Origin: Curtobacterium sp. PhB115
Lineage (GTDB): Bacteria > Actinomycetota > Actinomycetes > Actinomycetales > Microbacteriaceae
NCBI RefSeq assembly: GCF_003752025.1
Contig: NZ_RJKR01000006.1
Span: forward strand, 717,466 to 781,465
DNA: 64,000 bases
Direction of reading: 5' to 3'
The notes under the pieces: model-generated
What the model was told of the DNA's origin: nothing
Databases searched by the model: none
Seen by the model: the letters and a program-made list of their open reading frames with translations, nothing else
Position numbers and translations under genes: made by a program
Part shown: positions 40,938 to 49,936 of the stretch, piece by piece
How the letters are laid out: every line of letters begins with the position of its first letter
How positions within the stretch are numbered: the stretch's first letter is position 1

Positions 40938-41981
40938 TCAGTGCGTGTGGCGGTGGTGCGCGTCCGGGTAGTGCTCGTGCGTGTGCGTCAGCCGCTCGTG
41001 GTGGTGCTCGTGCTTGTGCCAGGTACCGGCCGGCACGGGTTCGTCGGGCTCGTGCTGGTGGTGCTCGTCGTGGGTGTGCCAGTGGTCATGGGTCATCGGC
41101 TCGTGCGTGTGCTCGTGCTCGTGCCGCTCGGTCAGGTGCAGCCAGACCCCGACGGCCATGAGTGCCCCGGCGACGAGGAACGGCCAGGTGATCCGGTCGC
41201 CGAACGCGAACGCCAGGACGGCACCGAAGAACGGGGCGATCGAGTAGTACGCGCCGGCCCGTGCGGTCCCGACGTGGCGCATCGCGACGATGAACAGCGC
41301 GAGGCTGACCCCGTACGCGAAGAACCCGACCACGAGTGCTCCGCTGATCGCCGGCCAGGCCGGGAGCGTCGCACCGAGCGCGAACGCCAGCACGAGGTTG
41401 ACCGGTCCGGCGACGACCCCCTTCACCGCGGCGAGCCAGGTCGCGTCGGTGAGGGACACCTTCCGGGTGAGGTTGTTGTCGAGTCCCCAGCACAGGCAGG
41501 CACCGAGGATCGCCAGGGACGGCCACGGCGAGCCGAAGTTCGCCCCCGACGGGGCGCTGAGGACCACGGCCCCGGCCACGATCGCGAGCATGCCGAGCGC
41601 GATGCGTCGGTCGAAGTTCTCCCGGAACACGAACCAGGCCAGTGCCGCGGTGAACACCCCCTCTGCGTTGAGGAGCAAGGACGCGCCCGAGGCGGGCATG
41701 TTCGCCAACCCGAGCAGCAGCAGGACGGGGCCGGCGACGCCACCGGCAGCGATCGCGCCGGCGAGCGGCAGGACGTCACCGCGTGCCAGACGCACCCGCG
41801 GTGCACGGCGCACGAGACGCACGATCGTCAGCCCGATCCCGGAGCCGCAGTAGAGCAGACCGGCGAGCATCCACGGGCTGACGTCGCCGAGGAGGAGTTT
41901 CGCCAGCGGGGTCCCTGCGCCGAACAGGACGGCCGACAGCAGCGCTGCCTGCACGCCCCGGTTCGCCAGTGCCGCGGTCAT
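40938..41981 (-). CDS. EamA/DMT exporter with histidine-rich C-terminus
   Basis: A 347-residue transporter with ten hydrophobic segments arranged as two EamA repeats (first repeat ends LSAPSGANFG; second LAILGACLCWGLDNNLTRKVS). After the last helix (FLVAGALMAVGVWLHLT) a tail of about 65 residues contains more than 20 histidines (HEHEHTHEPMTHDHWH, then EHHQHEPDEP, KHEHHHERL and a final HHRHTH), which strongly suggests divalent metal binding. It is translationally coupled to an ArsR regulator (ATGA). A metal efflux role, for zinc, nickel or cobalt, is the simplest reading, though EamA proteins usually export metabolites. Confidence 0.88.
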   Translation of the reverse strand: MTAALANRGVQAALLSAVLFGAGTPLAKLLLGDVSPWMLAGLLYCGSGIGLTIVRLVRRAPRVRLARGDVLPLAGAIAAGGVAGPVLLLLGLANMPASGASLLLNAEGVFTAALAWFVFRENFDRRIALGMLAIVAGAVVLSAPSGANFGSPWPSLAILGACLCWGLDNNLTRKVSLTDATWLAAVKGVVAGPVNLVLAFALGATLPAWPAISGALVVGFFAYGVSLALFIVAMRHVGTARAGAYYSIAPFFGAVLAFAFGDRITWPFLVAGALMAVGVWLHLTERHEHEHTHEPMTHDHWHTHDEHHQHEPDEPVPAGTWHKHEHHHERLTHTHEHYPDAHHRHTH

Positions 41982-42343
41982 GCGCTCGCGGCGTCGGAGC
42001 GGTGGTGGTGCGGTGCGGTGCCGACGGCGTGCTCGGCCTGCTTCACGGCGTCGACCACGAGCTCCGACGCGTGCTCGTCGGTGAGCCGGTAGAACACGGT
42101 CGTGCCCTCGCGCCGGGTGGACACCATCCGCGCGAGCCGCAGCTTCGCGAGGTGCTGGGAGACCGCGGCCGGGCTCTTGTCGACGACGTCGGCGAGGTGG
42201 TTCACGGACATCTCGTCGGCGTTCCGGAGGGCCAGGACGATCCGGACGCGGGTGGCGTCGGCGAGCATCGCGAAGACCTCGACGGCCAGTTCGACGTACT
42301 CGGACTCGGGGTTCAACCCACACATCTGCTTGTCTGCGTGCAC
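41978..42343 (-). CDS. ArsR/SmtB-family metalloregulator
   Basis: A regulator of about 121 residues with the ArsR winged helix: AVEVFAMLADATRVRIVLALRN, then MSVNHLADVVDKSPAAVSQHLAKLRLARMV and REGTTVFYRLTDEHASELV. The N-terminal HADKQMCG and C-terminal QAEHAVGTAPHHHRS supply Cys and His residues that could sense a metal. Three starts are possible (GTG 42358, GTG 42343, ATG 42325). The middle one is used because the HADKQMCG segment resembles the start of relatives. An 18-bp imperfect palindrome overlaps these starts. The stop overlaps the EamA start, so regulator and exporter form one unit. Confidence 0.85.
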   Translation of the reverse strand: MHADKQMCGLNPESEYVELAVEVFAMLADATRVRIVLALRNADEMSVNHLADVVDKSPAAVSQHLAKLRLARMVSTRREGTTVFYRLTDEHASELVVDAVKQAEHAVGTAPHHHRSDAASA

Positions 42344-42350
42344 ATGCAGA
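42333..42350. promoter_or_regulatory. Inverted repeat at ArsR start, candidate operator
   Basis: TCTGC (42333-42337) and GCAGA (42346-42350) flank a GTGCAC-containing centre, giving an 18-bp imperfect palindrome with 7 of 9 half-site matches. It overlaps possible ArsR start codons, so autorepression is plausible. Confidence 0.4.
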
Positions 42351-42551
42351 TACTGCACGGCTCTTGGGCCGACCGCAAGTGGCGGTGCACGTGGCGCGCC
42401 GTTCTCACCGCGATCGGTCATCGTCCGATCGACGAGAAACCTGGGTGTTCGGTAACGGCCCTCCCGGGGTGGTGCGTACGCTCGTCCCCGATCAGACACC
42501 CCCGAGGACATCACCGTCGATGCGCTGTCCGCCGCACATCGAAGGACCGAG

Positions 42552-44003
42552 ATGCCCCTGCCAGCCCGCACCCCGCGGACCCGCACCCCCGAGGACCGCA
42601 GCGCCTACACCGTCGGCGTCGAGACGACCGCGATCCCGGTCCTCCCGCCCGACGCGAAGGCCCGCAAACGGTTCGTCCGCGTGGTCGCGGCGGTGGCAGC
42701 GGTCGGCGGGGCGCTCTTCGGCTACGACACGGGGGTCATCTCCGGCGCACTGCTCTACGTCTCCTCGGACTTCGACCTCAGCGTGTTCGAGGAGGGCATG
42801 GTCACCAGTGTCCTGCTCATCGGTGCGGCGGTCGGCGCGCTCGCCGGAGGGCGCGTCGCGGACCGGGTCGGCCGGCGACTCGCGCTGGTGCTGGCCGGCG
42901 TCGTCTTCATCGTCGCCACCGTCGGGTGCGCGTTCGCCCCGGACTACGCCGTCCTGCTCGTCAGCCGGGTCGTGCTCGGGCTCGCGGTCGGGGTGTCGTC
43001 GATCATCGTGCCCCTCTACATCGCGGAGATGGCGCCGTCGGACATCCGCGGGCGCCTGGTCTCCCTCAACTCGTTGATGATCGTCACGGGGCAGCTCCTC
43101 GCCTACCTCGTCAACGCGTGGCTGGCGCAGTACGGCGCCTGGCGGTGGATGCTCGGACTGGCCGCGATCCCGGCGGTCGTCCTCGTGGTCGGGATGCTCC
43201 TGCTGCCGGACACGCCGACCTGGTACCGGATGCGTGATCGGGCAGGCGATGCGTTGCAGGTGCTGCGTCGGACCTACCCGGAGCGCGAGGCGCACCGGCA
43301 GCTCCGGACGATCCGCGAGGCCCAGGAGTCCCAGTCCGCCGAGAGCCAGGGCTGGAGCGGCTTCCGGGAGCCCTGGGTCCGGCGCTCCGTCCTGATCGCC
43401 GTCGGCGTCGCCGTGCTGCAGCAGGCCACCGGGGTGAACACGGTGATCTACTTCGCGCCGACGCTCCTCGTCGACACCGGCCTGCCGTCGTCGACCGCGG
43501 TGGTCGCGACGATCGCGATCGGCGTCATCAGCGTCCTGGCCACGATCGTCGGCCTGCGACTCGTCGACCGGGTCCCGCGCAAGAAGCTGCTCATCGGCGG
43601 TTCCCTCGGCGGCGTCATCTCGCTCGTGGCCCTCGGGTGCACGTTCCCGCTCACCGAGCTCGGCCCCGGCTACAGCTACCTGACGCTCGGCGTGATGGTG
43701 CTCTTCCTCGCGTTCCAGCAGTCCGCGGTCGCGACGACGACCTGGCTGATCATCTCGGAGCTCGTGCCCTCGGCGGTCCGTGGCATCGGGATGGGCGTCG
43801 CCGGCGTGTTCCTCTGGCTGGCGAACTGGGCGGTGTCGCTGGCGTTCCTGCCGGTGGTGCACGCGATCGGCGGCGCATGGACCTTCGTCGCCTTCGCCGT
43901 GATCGGGGTCGCGGGGGTCGTCTTCGTCCGCCAGGCGGTGCCGGAGACCGGCGGCAAGTCGCTCACCGACATCGAGCACGAGATGCAGGACGCGACGGCG
44001 TGA
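42552..44003 (+). CDS. Sugar-porter MFS transporter (IolT-like)
   Basis: A 483-residue, 12-helix member of the sugar porter family. Motifs include GGALFGYDTGVISGAL in helix 1, GRVADRVGRR in loop 2-3, LYIAEMAPSDIRGRLVSLN, QQATGVNTVIYFAP in helix 7 and the late PETGGKSL. These are shared with xylose, arabinose and inositol symporters such as IolT. A second sugar porter lies at 47285, either side of a CUT2 ABC importer. GAAGGA precedes the ATG. The gene ends at a strong terminator. Inositol is a reasonable substrate guess from context only. Confidence 0.9.
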   Translation: MPLPARTPRTRTPEDRSAYTVGVETTAIPVLPPDAKARKRFVRVVAAVAAVGGALFGYDTGVISGALLYVSSDFDLSVFEEGMVTSVLLIGAAVGALAGGRVADRVGRRLALVLAGVVFIVATVGCAFAPDYAVLLVSRVVLGLAVGVSSIIVPLYIAEMAPSDIRGRLVSLNSLMIVTGQLLAYLVNAWLAQYGAWRWMLGLAAIPAVVLVVGMLLLPDTPTWYRMRDRAGDALQVLRRTYPEREAHRQLRTIREAQESQSAESQGWSGFREPWVRRSVLIAVGVAVLQQATGVNTVIYFAPTLLVDTGLPSSTAVVATIAIGVISVLATIVGLRLVDRVPRKKLLIGGSLGGVISLVALGCTFPLTELGPGYSYLTLGVMVLFLAFQQSAVATTTWLIISELVPSAVRGIGMGVAGVFLWLANWAVSLAFLPVVHAIGGAWTFVAFAVIGVAGVVFVRQAVPETGGKSLTDIEHEMQDATA

Positions 44004-44042
44004 CGGCCTGACGGCCGACGCGGTGGACGACCAGGACGACGA

Positions 44043-44080
44043 ACGGGAGGCCCGTGGCGGTGTCGCCACGGGCCTCCCGT
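44043..44080. terminator. Strong bidirectional hairpin terminator
   Basis: Perfect 17-bp arms (44043-44059 and 44064-44080) around a GTGT loop form a very stable hairpin between the convergent sugar porter and ABC ATPase genes. Confidence 0.85.
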
Positions 44081-44121
44081 CCGTCCGTTGCCCGTTCTCG
44101 GGCCGCGTGCGGTCCGTCCGC

Positions 44122-45018
44122 CTACGCGCCGGGGACGACCTCCGCTGCGCGGATCTCCTCGATGCGCTCGGACTGCCCTCCGACCTGCTCGAGTTCGTGC
44201 GCGAGCTCCTCGAGCTCGGCGCCGCCGGCCATCATGCCGGTGAGCTCTGGCAGGGTGATGCCGCTCTTCTCGAAGTACCCGATGCTCTTGCCGCGGCGGA
44301 GCAGCAGGAAGCGGTCGCCCACCGGGTAGGCGTGGTGCGGGTTGTGCGTGATGAAGATGACGCCGAGACCGCGGTCGCGGGCCCGGAGGATGTACTTCAG
44401 CACGACACCGGACTGCTTCACGCCGAGGGCGGCGGTCGGCTCGTCCAGGATGAGCGCCTTGGCGCCGAAGTATACGGCGCGGGCGATCGCGACGCACTGC
44501 TTCTCACCGCCGGACAGGGTGCCGATGGGCTGGTCGACGTCGCGCAGGTCGATGCCCATGTCGAGCAGCTCCTGCTTGGTGATGCGCTTCATCGCCGGGA
44601 CGTCGAGCATGCCGAGCCGGTTCCGCAGCTCCGAGCCGAGGAAGAAGTTCCGCCAGATCGGCATCAGCGGCACGACCGCGAGGTCCTGGTAGACCGCCGC
44701 GATGCCGGCGTCGAGGGCGTCTCGCGGCGACGAGAGCTTCCGGTCCTCGCCCATGATCGAGAAGGTGCCGGCATCGTGCTGGTGGAGCCCGGCGATGATC
44801 TTGATCAGGGTCGACTTGCCGGCGCCGTTGTCGCCGAGGACGCACGTCACGCGGCCGGCGTCCACGTCCATCGTGATGTCGGACAGGGCGATGACGTTGC
44901 CGTAGTGCTTGCCGACGTCGCGGAGGGCGATGAGGTGCGGTGCGCCGGCGACGGTCTCGGAGGTCTCCGACACCGGGACGTCGACGACCTGCGTGGTGGG
45001 GTTCGCGGTTTCGGGCAT
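44122..45018 (-). CDS. CUT2-type sugar ABC transporter ATPase, single domain
   Basis: A 298-residue ATPase: Walker [11 protein letters not shown]-loop [12 protein letters not shown], signature [14 protein letters not shown], Walker [13 protein letters not shown], and H-loop [10 protein letters not shown]. Most CUT2 ATPases are tandem duplications of about 500 residues. This one has a single nucleotide-binding domain, as in the FrcA group of fructose/ribose-type importers. The C-terminus adds a Glu-rich helix ([18 protein letters not shown]). The ATG shares one base with the permease stop (TGATG). It works with the permease and binding protein encoded upstream. Confidence 0.92.
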   Translation of the reverse strand: MPETANPTTQVVDVPVSETSETVAGAPHLIALRDVGKHYGNVIALSDITMDVDAGRVTCVLGDNGAGKSTLIKIIAGLHQHDAGTFSIMGEDRKLSSPRDALDAGIAAVYQDLAVVPLMPIWRNFFLGSELRNRLGMLDVPAMKRITKQELLDMGIDLRDVDQPIGTLSGGEKQCVAIARAVYFGAKALILDEPTAALGVKQSGVVLKYILRARDRGLGVIFITHNPHHAYPVGDRFLLLRRGKSIGYFEKSGITLPELTGMMAGGAELEELAHELEQVGGQSERIEEIRAAEVVPGA

Positions 45019-46058
45019 CACTTCTGCTCCGCTCGTTTCTTGACGATGAGGTTGATGATGGTGGCGAGCAGCAGCATCAGCCCGAGGAAGAACTTGAACC
45101 AGTCCGGGTTCCACTGCGCGTAGACGATGCCCTTGTTCGCCATCCCGAAGATCAGGGCACCGATGGCACCGCCGACCGCGGATCCGTATCCACCGGTGAG
45201 CAGGCAGCCGCCGATGACCGCGGCGATGATGTAGAGGAACTCGTTCCCCACGCCCTCGCCGGACTGCACGACGTTGAAGGCGAACAGGTTGTGCATGCCG
45301 CCGATCCAGGCGCAGAAGCCGACGCCCATGAACAGGCCGATCTTCGTCTTCGTGACCGGGACACCGACGGCGCGGGCGGCGTTCTCGTCCCCGCCGACGG
45401 CGAAGATCCAGTTGCCGACCCGGGTGCGGAGGAGCACCCAGGACGCGATGATCACGAGCGCGATCCAGATGAAGACGGTGATCTTCACCGTGATGCCGAA
45501 GACCGGGACGTCGGCGGCGAACATCTGCTCCGCCAGCGCGAAGCCGTCGAGCTGCGAGACGTCCAGGGTTGACACCGAGCCGGACACCAGGCGGGTGACC
45601 GCGAGGTTCAGGCCGGTGAGCATCAGGAACGTCGCCAGGGTGACGATGAACGAGGGGAGCTTCGTCCGGACGAGGATCCACCCGTTGACGAAGCCGACGC
45701 CGAGCGAGAAGACGAGCGCGAGGAACACGCCCACCCAGACGTTCGTGGAGAAGTACCAGGCGAACAGGCTCGCGGTCAGTGACGAGGAGATGACCCCGAC
45801 GCCGGCGGAGAGGTCGAACTCCCCGCCGATCATGAGCAGCGAGACGCCGACCGCCATGATCCCGATGGTCGACGAGCCGTAGAGGACCGTCGAGATCGAG
45901 TCGGGCTGCACGAACACCGGGGCGATGACGGCGAAGAACACGAACATCGCGATCGCGCCGACCACCGCACCCACCTCGGGGCGGCCGAGGAGCTTCCGGA
46001 CGGGGCTGCGGGCGGCGAGCCGCTCGTCACCCGCGGGGACGAGCCCTGCGGCGGTCAC
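45018..46058 (-). CDS. CUT2-type sugar ABC transporter permease
   Basis: A 346-residue permease of the RbsC/FrcC family with eight to ten hydrophobic segments. Characteristic blocks are [68 protein letters not shown] and [22 protein letters not shown]. The GTG start overlaps the binding-protein stop (GTGA). It forms the membrane channel of the importer. Confidence 0.92.
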   Translation of the reverse strand: MTAAGLVPAGDERLAARSPVRKLLGRPEVGAVVGAIAMFVFFAVIAPVFVQPDSISTVLYGSSTIGIMAVGVSLLMIGGEFDLSAGVGVISSSLTASLFAWYFSTNVWVGVFLALVFSLGVGFVNGWILVRTKLPSFIVTLATFLMLTGLNLAVTRLVSGSVSTLDVSQLDGFALAEQMFAADVPVFGITVKITVFIWIALVIIASWVLLRTRVGNWIFAVGGDENAARAVGVPVTKTKIGLFMGVGFCAWIGGMHNLFAFNVVQSGEGVGNEFLYIIAAVIGGCLLTGGYGSAVGGAIGALIFGMANKGIVYAQWNPDWFKFFLGLMLLLATIINLIVKKRAEQK

Positions 46059-47047
46059 CGCAGACCGTCCTCGGCGTACTGCAGGACCTTGCCGATGTTC
46101 GACGAGTCGACGATGGCCGGTCCGGTCAGGGTCGGCTTGCCGCCACCGAGGACGAAGCCGCCCTGCTTGTAGAGGACGATCGAGTCGATCGACTCGTAGC
46201 CCTGCATGAACGGCTGCTGGTCCACGGTGAACAGGACGTCGCCGGACTTGATGCTCTTGGCGAGCGAGGCGTTGAGGTCGAACGAGGCGACCTTGATGTC
46301 GCTGCCGGCGGCCTTGACCGCCTTGAGGATCACCGCGGTGTACGGGGCACCGAGCCCCACGACGACGTCCGCGCTGCTGTCCGCCTGGAGCTTCGCGGTC
46401 ACCGTCGACTGCACGGCGCTGTTGTCCGTGCCGTTGACGTAGAGCGTCTCGGTGTCGGGCAGGACCTTCTTGATGCCGCCGCACCGTGCTTCGAGTGCGA
46501 CGTTGCCCTGCTCCTGGATGACGCAGATCGGCTTCGACAGGCCCTGCTTCTTCAGCTCGTTGCCGACCGCTTCGCCGGCGACCGACTCGTCCTGCCCGAA
46601 GTGCGCCAGGATGCCGAGCGCCGAGTACGCGTCGCTGCCGGAGTTGAAGGACACCACGGGGATGCCGGCCTTCTCGGCTGCCTGCACCGAGCTCTTCAGC
46701 GCGTCGGGCTTGGCGAGCGACACCGCGATGCCGTCCACCTTCTGGTCGGTGTACTGCTGCACGAGCTGTGCCTGCTTGGATCCGTCGGGGTCGGAGGCGT
46801 AGAGGAGCTTGACGCCGTCCTTCTTCGCGGCGTCCTCTGCACCCTTCCGGACGATGTCCCAGAACGTGTCGCCGGGGGCGGCGTGGGTGACGAGGGCGAT
46901 GGTGAGGCCGGAGTCCTTGCTGGTCCCGCCGGACGAGTCGTCGTCGCTCGATGCGACACGACCCCCCTGCGAGGAACAACCGGCGAGGACGAGGGCACTG
47001 GCCGCGAGCGCGGCGGTGATGCCCATGACTGCAGAGATGCGCTTCAC
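46055..47047 (-). CDS. Sugar ABC transporter substrate-binding lipoprotein
   Basis: A 330-residue periplasmic-binding-protein type I (RbsB/FrcB-like) lipoprotein with lipobox cysteine at residue 24 (LVLAGC), then the mature domain ALVTHAAPGDTFWDIVRKGAEDAAKKDGV, QYTDQKVDGIAVSLAKPDAL and AGIPVVSFNSGSD. The GTG at 47047 has AAAGGAG 8 bp upstream and was preferred over a longer frame. As first gene of the importer operon, divergent from a sugar porter and near iol genes, it may bind inositol or a related polyol. Fructose or ribose cannot be excluded. Confidence 0.92.
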   Translation of the reverse strand: MKRISAVMGITAALAASALVLAGCSSQGGRVASSDDDSSGGTSKDSGLTIALVTHAAPGDTFWDIVRKGAEDAAKKDGVKLLYASDPDGSKQAQLVQQYTDQKVDGIAVSLAKPDALKSSVQAAEKAGIPVVSFNSGSDAYSALGILAHFGQDESVAGEAVGNELKKQGLSKPICVIQEQGNVALEARCGGIKKVLPDTETLYVNGTDNSAVQSTVTAKLQADSSADVVVGLGAPYTAVILKAVKAAGSDIKVASFDLNASLAKSIKSGDVLFTVDQQPFMQGYESIDSIVLYKQGGFVLGGGKPTLTGPAIVDSSNIGKVLQYAEDGLR

Positions 47048-47284
47048 GGAAGACTCCTTTGTCCAGTGGTTCCGCTGTGGTGCACGGGTTCGACGGTTCC
47101 GCCGAGGTGCTGTCTGAGAGTCAGCGACCTTGCCAATTCTCACCTGGCGGGTTGTCTGTCCGGCGTACGGTATAACGAATCACCCTGGTCCACAAGAGTG
47201 GAACCTCGTGATCGACGCCTGTTACCCTGTGAACAGTCCGTCCGTGGTGTGAGAACTGCGGGAGCCGATGACGAAGGAGTCAGC
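47048..47284. promoter_or_regulatory. Divergent control region of ABC importer and sugar porter
   Basis: The 237-bp gap contains two inverted repeats: GGTCCAC (47187-47193) against GTGGAACC (47198-47205), which shares the GGTCCA core with the LacI operators at 49877, and CTGTT (47219-47223) against AACAG (47232-47236). TATAAC at 47171-47176 is the most AT-rich element and may be a -10. Confidence 0.4.
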
Positions 47285-48763
47285 ATGTCTGGACAGGGTC
47301 AACCGCGCGGAGCGCTCGAACTGCCACCCCTCACGACGGGACCGCACCGGAAACGGATCGGTCTCATCTCGGTCGTCGCCTGCCTCGGCGGGCTGCTGTT
47401 CGGGTACGACACCGGCGTCAGCAACGGCGCCGAGATCTCGATCCAGTCGCAGCTCGGGCTCGACGACATCGGCCTCGGTGTCGTGATCTCGTCGCTCGTC
47501 TTCGCCGCGGCCGTCGGCGGCCTGATCGGCGGTCCGGTGTCGGACCGCATCGGCCGGCGCTCCACCATCCTCGCGATGGCGGTCTTCTTCTTCTGCGGCA
47601 CGCTGCTCGCGGTCTTCTCGCCGAACTTCGAGGTGCTGCTGGCCGGACGCATCGCCGTCGGCCTGGCGGTGGGAGCCGCGTCCATCGTCGTCCCCGTGTA
47701 CCTGGCCGAGCTCGCACCGCTCGAGATCCGCGGCATGATCACCGGGCGCAACGAGCTCGCGATCGTGAGCGGGCAGCTCGCGGCGTTCGTCATCAACGCG
47801 ATCATCGGCATCGTCCTCGGCGACGAGGGCGGCGTGTGGCGCGTCATGTTCTTCATCTGTGCGATCCCGGCCGCCGCGCTGTTCATCGGCATGCTCCGGA
47901 TGCCGGAGTCCCCGCGCTGGCTCGTCGAGCACGGTCACGACGAGCGGGCGCTCGCGATCCTCAAGACCGTCCGCAACGAGGGCCGTGCCGAGGTCGAGCT
48001 CGAGGAGATCCGTCGGGTGACGGCCGAGGAGCCCAGCGAGACCCGTCGGAACGGGCTGAAGGCCCTGTTGTCCAGCCGCTGGCTCATCCGCATCGTCCTG
48101 ATCGGGTGCGGCGTCGCCATCGCCCAGCAGGTCACCGGGATCAACTCGATCATGTACTACGGCCAGCGCATCCTGATCGAGTCCGGGTTCGGGGCGAACG
48201 CCGCACTGATCGCGAACATCGCCCCGGGCATCCTCGCGGTCGTCGGCGGGCTCATCGCCCTCCGGAACATGGACCGCGTGGACCGCCGGAAGACGTTCAT
48301 CCTCGGGCTCTCCCTGACGACGACCTGCCACATCCTGATCGGCGTCTCGTCCCTGGTGATCCCGGACGGCAACCCGATCCGCCCCTACGTGCTCCTGTTC
48401 CTGATCTGCGCCTTCGTGCTGTCGATGCAGTCCTGCCTCAACATCGCGGTCTGGGTGTGGCTGGCCGAGATCTTCCCGCTGAACATGCGCGGCCTCGGGA
48501 CCGGCATCGCGGCGTTCGCCGGCTGGCTGATGAACGGTGTCCTGGCGCTCTACGTGCCGTCCCTCATCGAGGGCGTCGGCATCACCGGCACGTTCTTCCT
48601 CTTCGCCGTCATCGGTGCCATCGCGTTGGCGTTCATCGTGACGCAGGTACCGGAGACCCGAGGCTGGTCGCTCGAGAAGCTCGAAGAGGAGGTCACGACC
48701 GGCGCGATCTACATCGACACCATCAAGGGCAAGGCGAAGCGGGCCGGTCGCGACGAGCGGTGA
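47285..48763 (+). CDS. Sugar-porter MFS transporter
   Basis: A 492-residue, 12-helix sugar porter. GGLLFGYDTGVSNGAE, GGPVSDRIGRRS, YLAELAPLEIRGMITGRNEL, AQQVTGINSIMYYGQ and VPETRGWSLEKLEEE are all family motifs. It is a divergent paralogue of the transporter at 42552. GAAGGAG lies 6 bp before the ATG, which was chosen over a much longer upstream frame that runs antisense to the ABC binding protein. It is followed 21 bp later by the LacI gene. Polyol or inositol uptake is likely by context. Confidence 0.9.
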   Translation: MSGQGQPRGALELPPLTTGPHRKRIGLISVVACLGGLLFGYDTGVSNGAEISIQSQLGLDDIGLGVVISSLVFAAAVGGLIGGPVSDRIGRRSTILAMAVFFFCGTLLAVFSPNFEVLLAGRIAVGLAVGAASIVVPVYLAELAPLEIRGMITGRNELAIVSGQLAAFVINAIIGIVLGDEGGVWRVMFFICAIPAAALFIGMLRMPESPRWLVEHGHDERALAILKTVRNEGRAEVELEEIRRVTAEEPSETRRNGLKALLSSRWLIRIVLIGCGVAIAQQVTGINSIMYYGQRILIESGFGANAALIANIAPGILAVVGGLIALRNMDRVDRRKTFILGLSLTTTCHILIGVSSLVIPDGNPIRPYVLLFLICAFVLSMQSCLNIAVWVWLAEIFPLNMRGLGTGIAAFAGWLMNGVLALYVPSLIEGVGITGTFFLFAVIGAIALAFIVTQVPETRGWSLEKLEEEVTTGAIYIDTIKGKAKRAGRDER

Positions 48764-48784
48764 CCGTGCTGCAAGATGTGGAGC

Positions 48785-49816
48785 ATGGCTGACGACGGGT
48801 CCACCACGGCGGCGCGGCGCGCGACCATGCGGGACGTCGCCGACCGTGCGGCGGTGTCGAAGTCGCTCGTCTCGCTCGCGTTCAGCTCACCCGGTTCGGT
48901 CAGCCCCGAGCGCCTCGCCCGGATCCTCGACGCCGCCGACGCGCTGGGGTTCCGGCCGAACCGGGTGGCGCGCTCGCTCAACGGCGCCCGGGACGACTTC
49001 GTCGGGATCCTGGTCGCCGACTCGCGGAACCCCGTGCTCGCCGAGGTCGTCGACGCGGCGCGGGTGTCCCTGGCGTCGGGCGGTCGCCTCGGGCTGATGA
49101 CCAGTGCGGTGCTGCCGAACGGTTCGTCACGCCCGCGCCTCGACCTCGACGCGGTCGCGATGCTCGGCGACCTGCAGCCGTCCGGGCTCATCGTCGTCGG
49201 GTCGGTGCCGACCATGGACCGGGTCGTGCAGGTGATGGGCGCCGCCCGCATCGTGATCGCCAGCGCCCGGCCCGGTCGGCTCGCCGGTGCTGCGACGGTC
49301 CGCGGGGACGACGAGGTCGGGATCCGGCTCGTCGTCGACCACCTGGTCGACATCGGGCACCGGCGCATCGGGCACGTGGGCGGAGCCGGGGGCCGCGTCG
49401 CCACCGGGCGGGCGGAGGCCTTCCGTGCCGCGGTCCACGAACACGGGCTGGACGGGGGCCCGGACGGGGGGTTGGTCGCCGAGAGCGACTTCTCCGAGGC
49501 CGCCGGCTACCGAGCGGCCCTCGAGCTGCTCGACCGGGACGAACCGCCGACGGCGATCACGGCCGTGAACGACCTGGCCGCGATCGGCGTGACGGCTGCC
49601 GTCCGGCAGCGTGGACTCACCGGCTCGGTCGCGGTCACCGGGTACGACAACACGTACCTGGCGGCGCTCGGGGCAGTGGACCTGACGTCCGTCGACCCGG
49701 ACAACGCGGCGATCGGGCGACGTGCCGCGGAACTCCTGCTGTCGGAGGAGAACCCCGGCGAGGTGCTCATCGCGCCGACGCTCCGGATCCGGTCGTCGTC
49801 CGTGCCGCGCGGCTGA
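48785..49816 (+). CDS. LacI-family transcriptional regulator
   Basis: A 343-residue regulator with the LacI helix-turn-helix TMRDVADRAAVSKSLVSLAFS, hinge-helix region ADALGFRPNRVARSL, and a periplasmic-binding-like effector domain (VGILVADSRNPVLAEVVDAAR; AITAVNDLAAIGVTAAVRQRG; VAVTGYDNTYLAAL). GTG at 48776 is an alternative start. Two LacI-like palindromes lie 61 bp downstream of the gene, at the head of the next operon, so it probably represses that operon and is relieved by a sugar or inositol derivative. Confidence 0.92.
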   Translation: MADDGSTTAARRATMRDVADRAAVSKSLVSLAFSSPGSVSPERLARILDAADALGFRPNRVARSLNGARDDFVGILVADSRNPVLAEVVDAARVSLASGGRLGLMTSAVLPNGSSRPRLDLDAVAMLGDLQPSGLIVVGSVPTMDRVVQVMGAARIVIASARPGRLAGAATVRGDDEVGIRLVVDHLVDIGHRRIGHVGGAGGRVATGRAEAFRAAVHEHGLDGGPDGGLVAESDFSEAAGYRAALELLDRDEPPTAITAVNDLAAIGVTAAVRQRGLTGSVAVTGYDNTYLAALGAVDLTSVDPDNAAIGRRAAELLLSEENPGEVLIAPTLRIRSSSVPRG

Positions 49817-49876
49817 GGGCCGCGGCCGGCTCGCAGGTCGCGCCGAGGTTGACATCGGCGAAACCGCGGTCGTACA

Positions 49877-49907
49877 TTGAACCGGTCCAGATTTTGGACC
49901 GGTTCAA
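49877..49907. promoter_or_regulatory. Double LacI-type operator
   Basis: TTGAACCGGTCCA (49877-49889) and TGGACCGGTTCAA (49895-49907) are exact reverse complements around GATTT. Each half is itself a LacI-type near-palindrome centred on CG, with centres 17 bp apart. It lies 30 bp before the first dehydrogenase gene. Confidence 0.75.
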
Positions 49908-49936
49908 AATCCTCGCCAGGAAGCAAAGGAGCACCC

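Noticed and set aside
48776-48784. GTG start for the LacI gene three codons upstream
   Set aside because: Neither start has a good ribosome site at ideal spacing. The ATG at 48785 gives the usual short leader before the helix-turn-helix.
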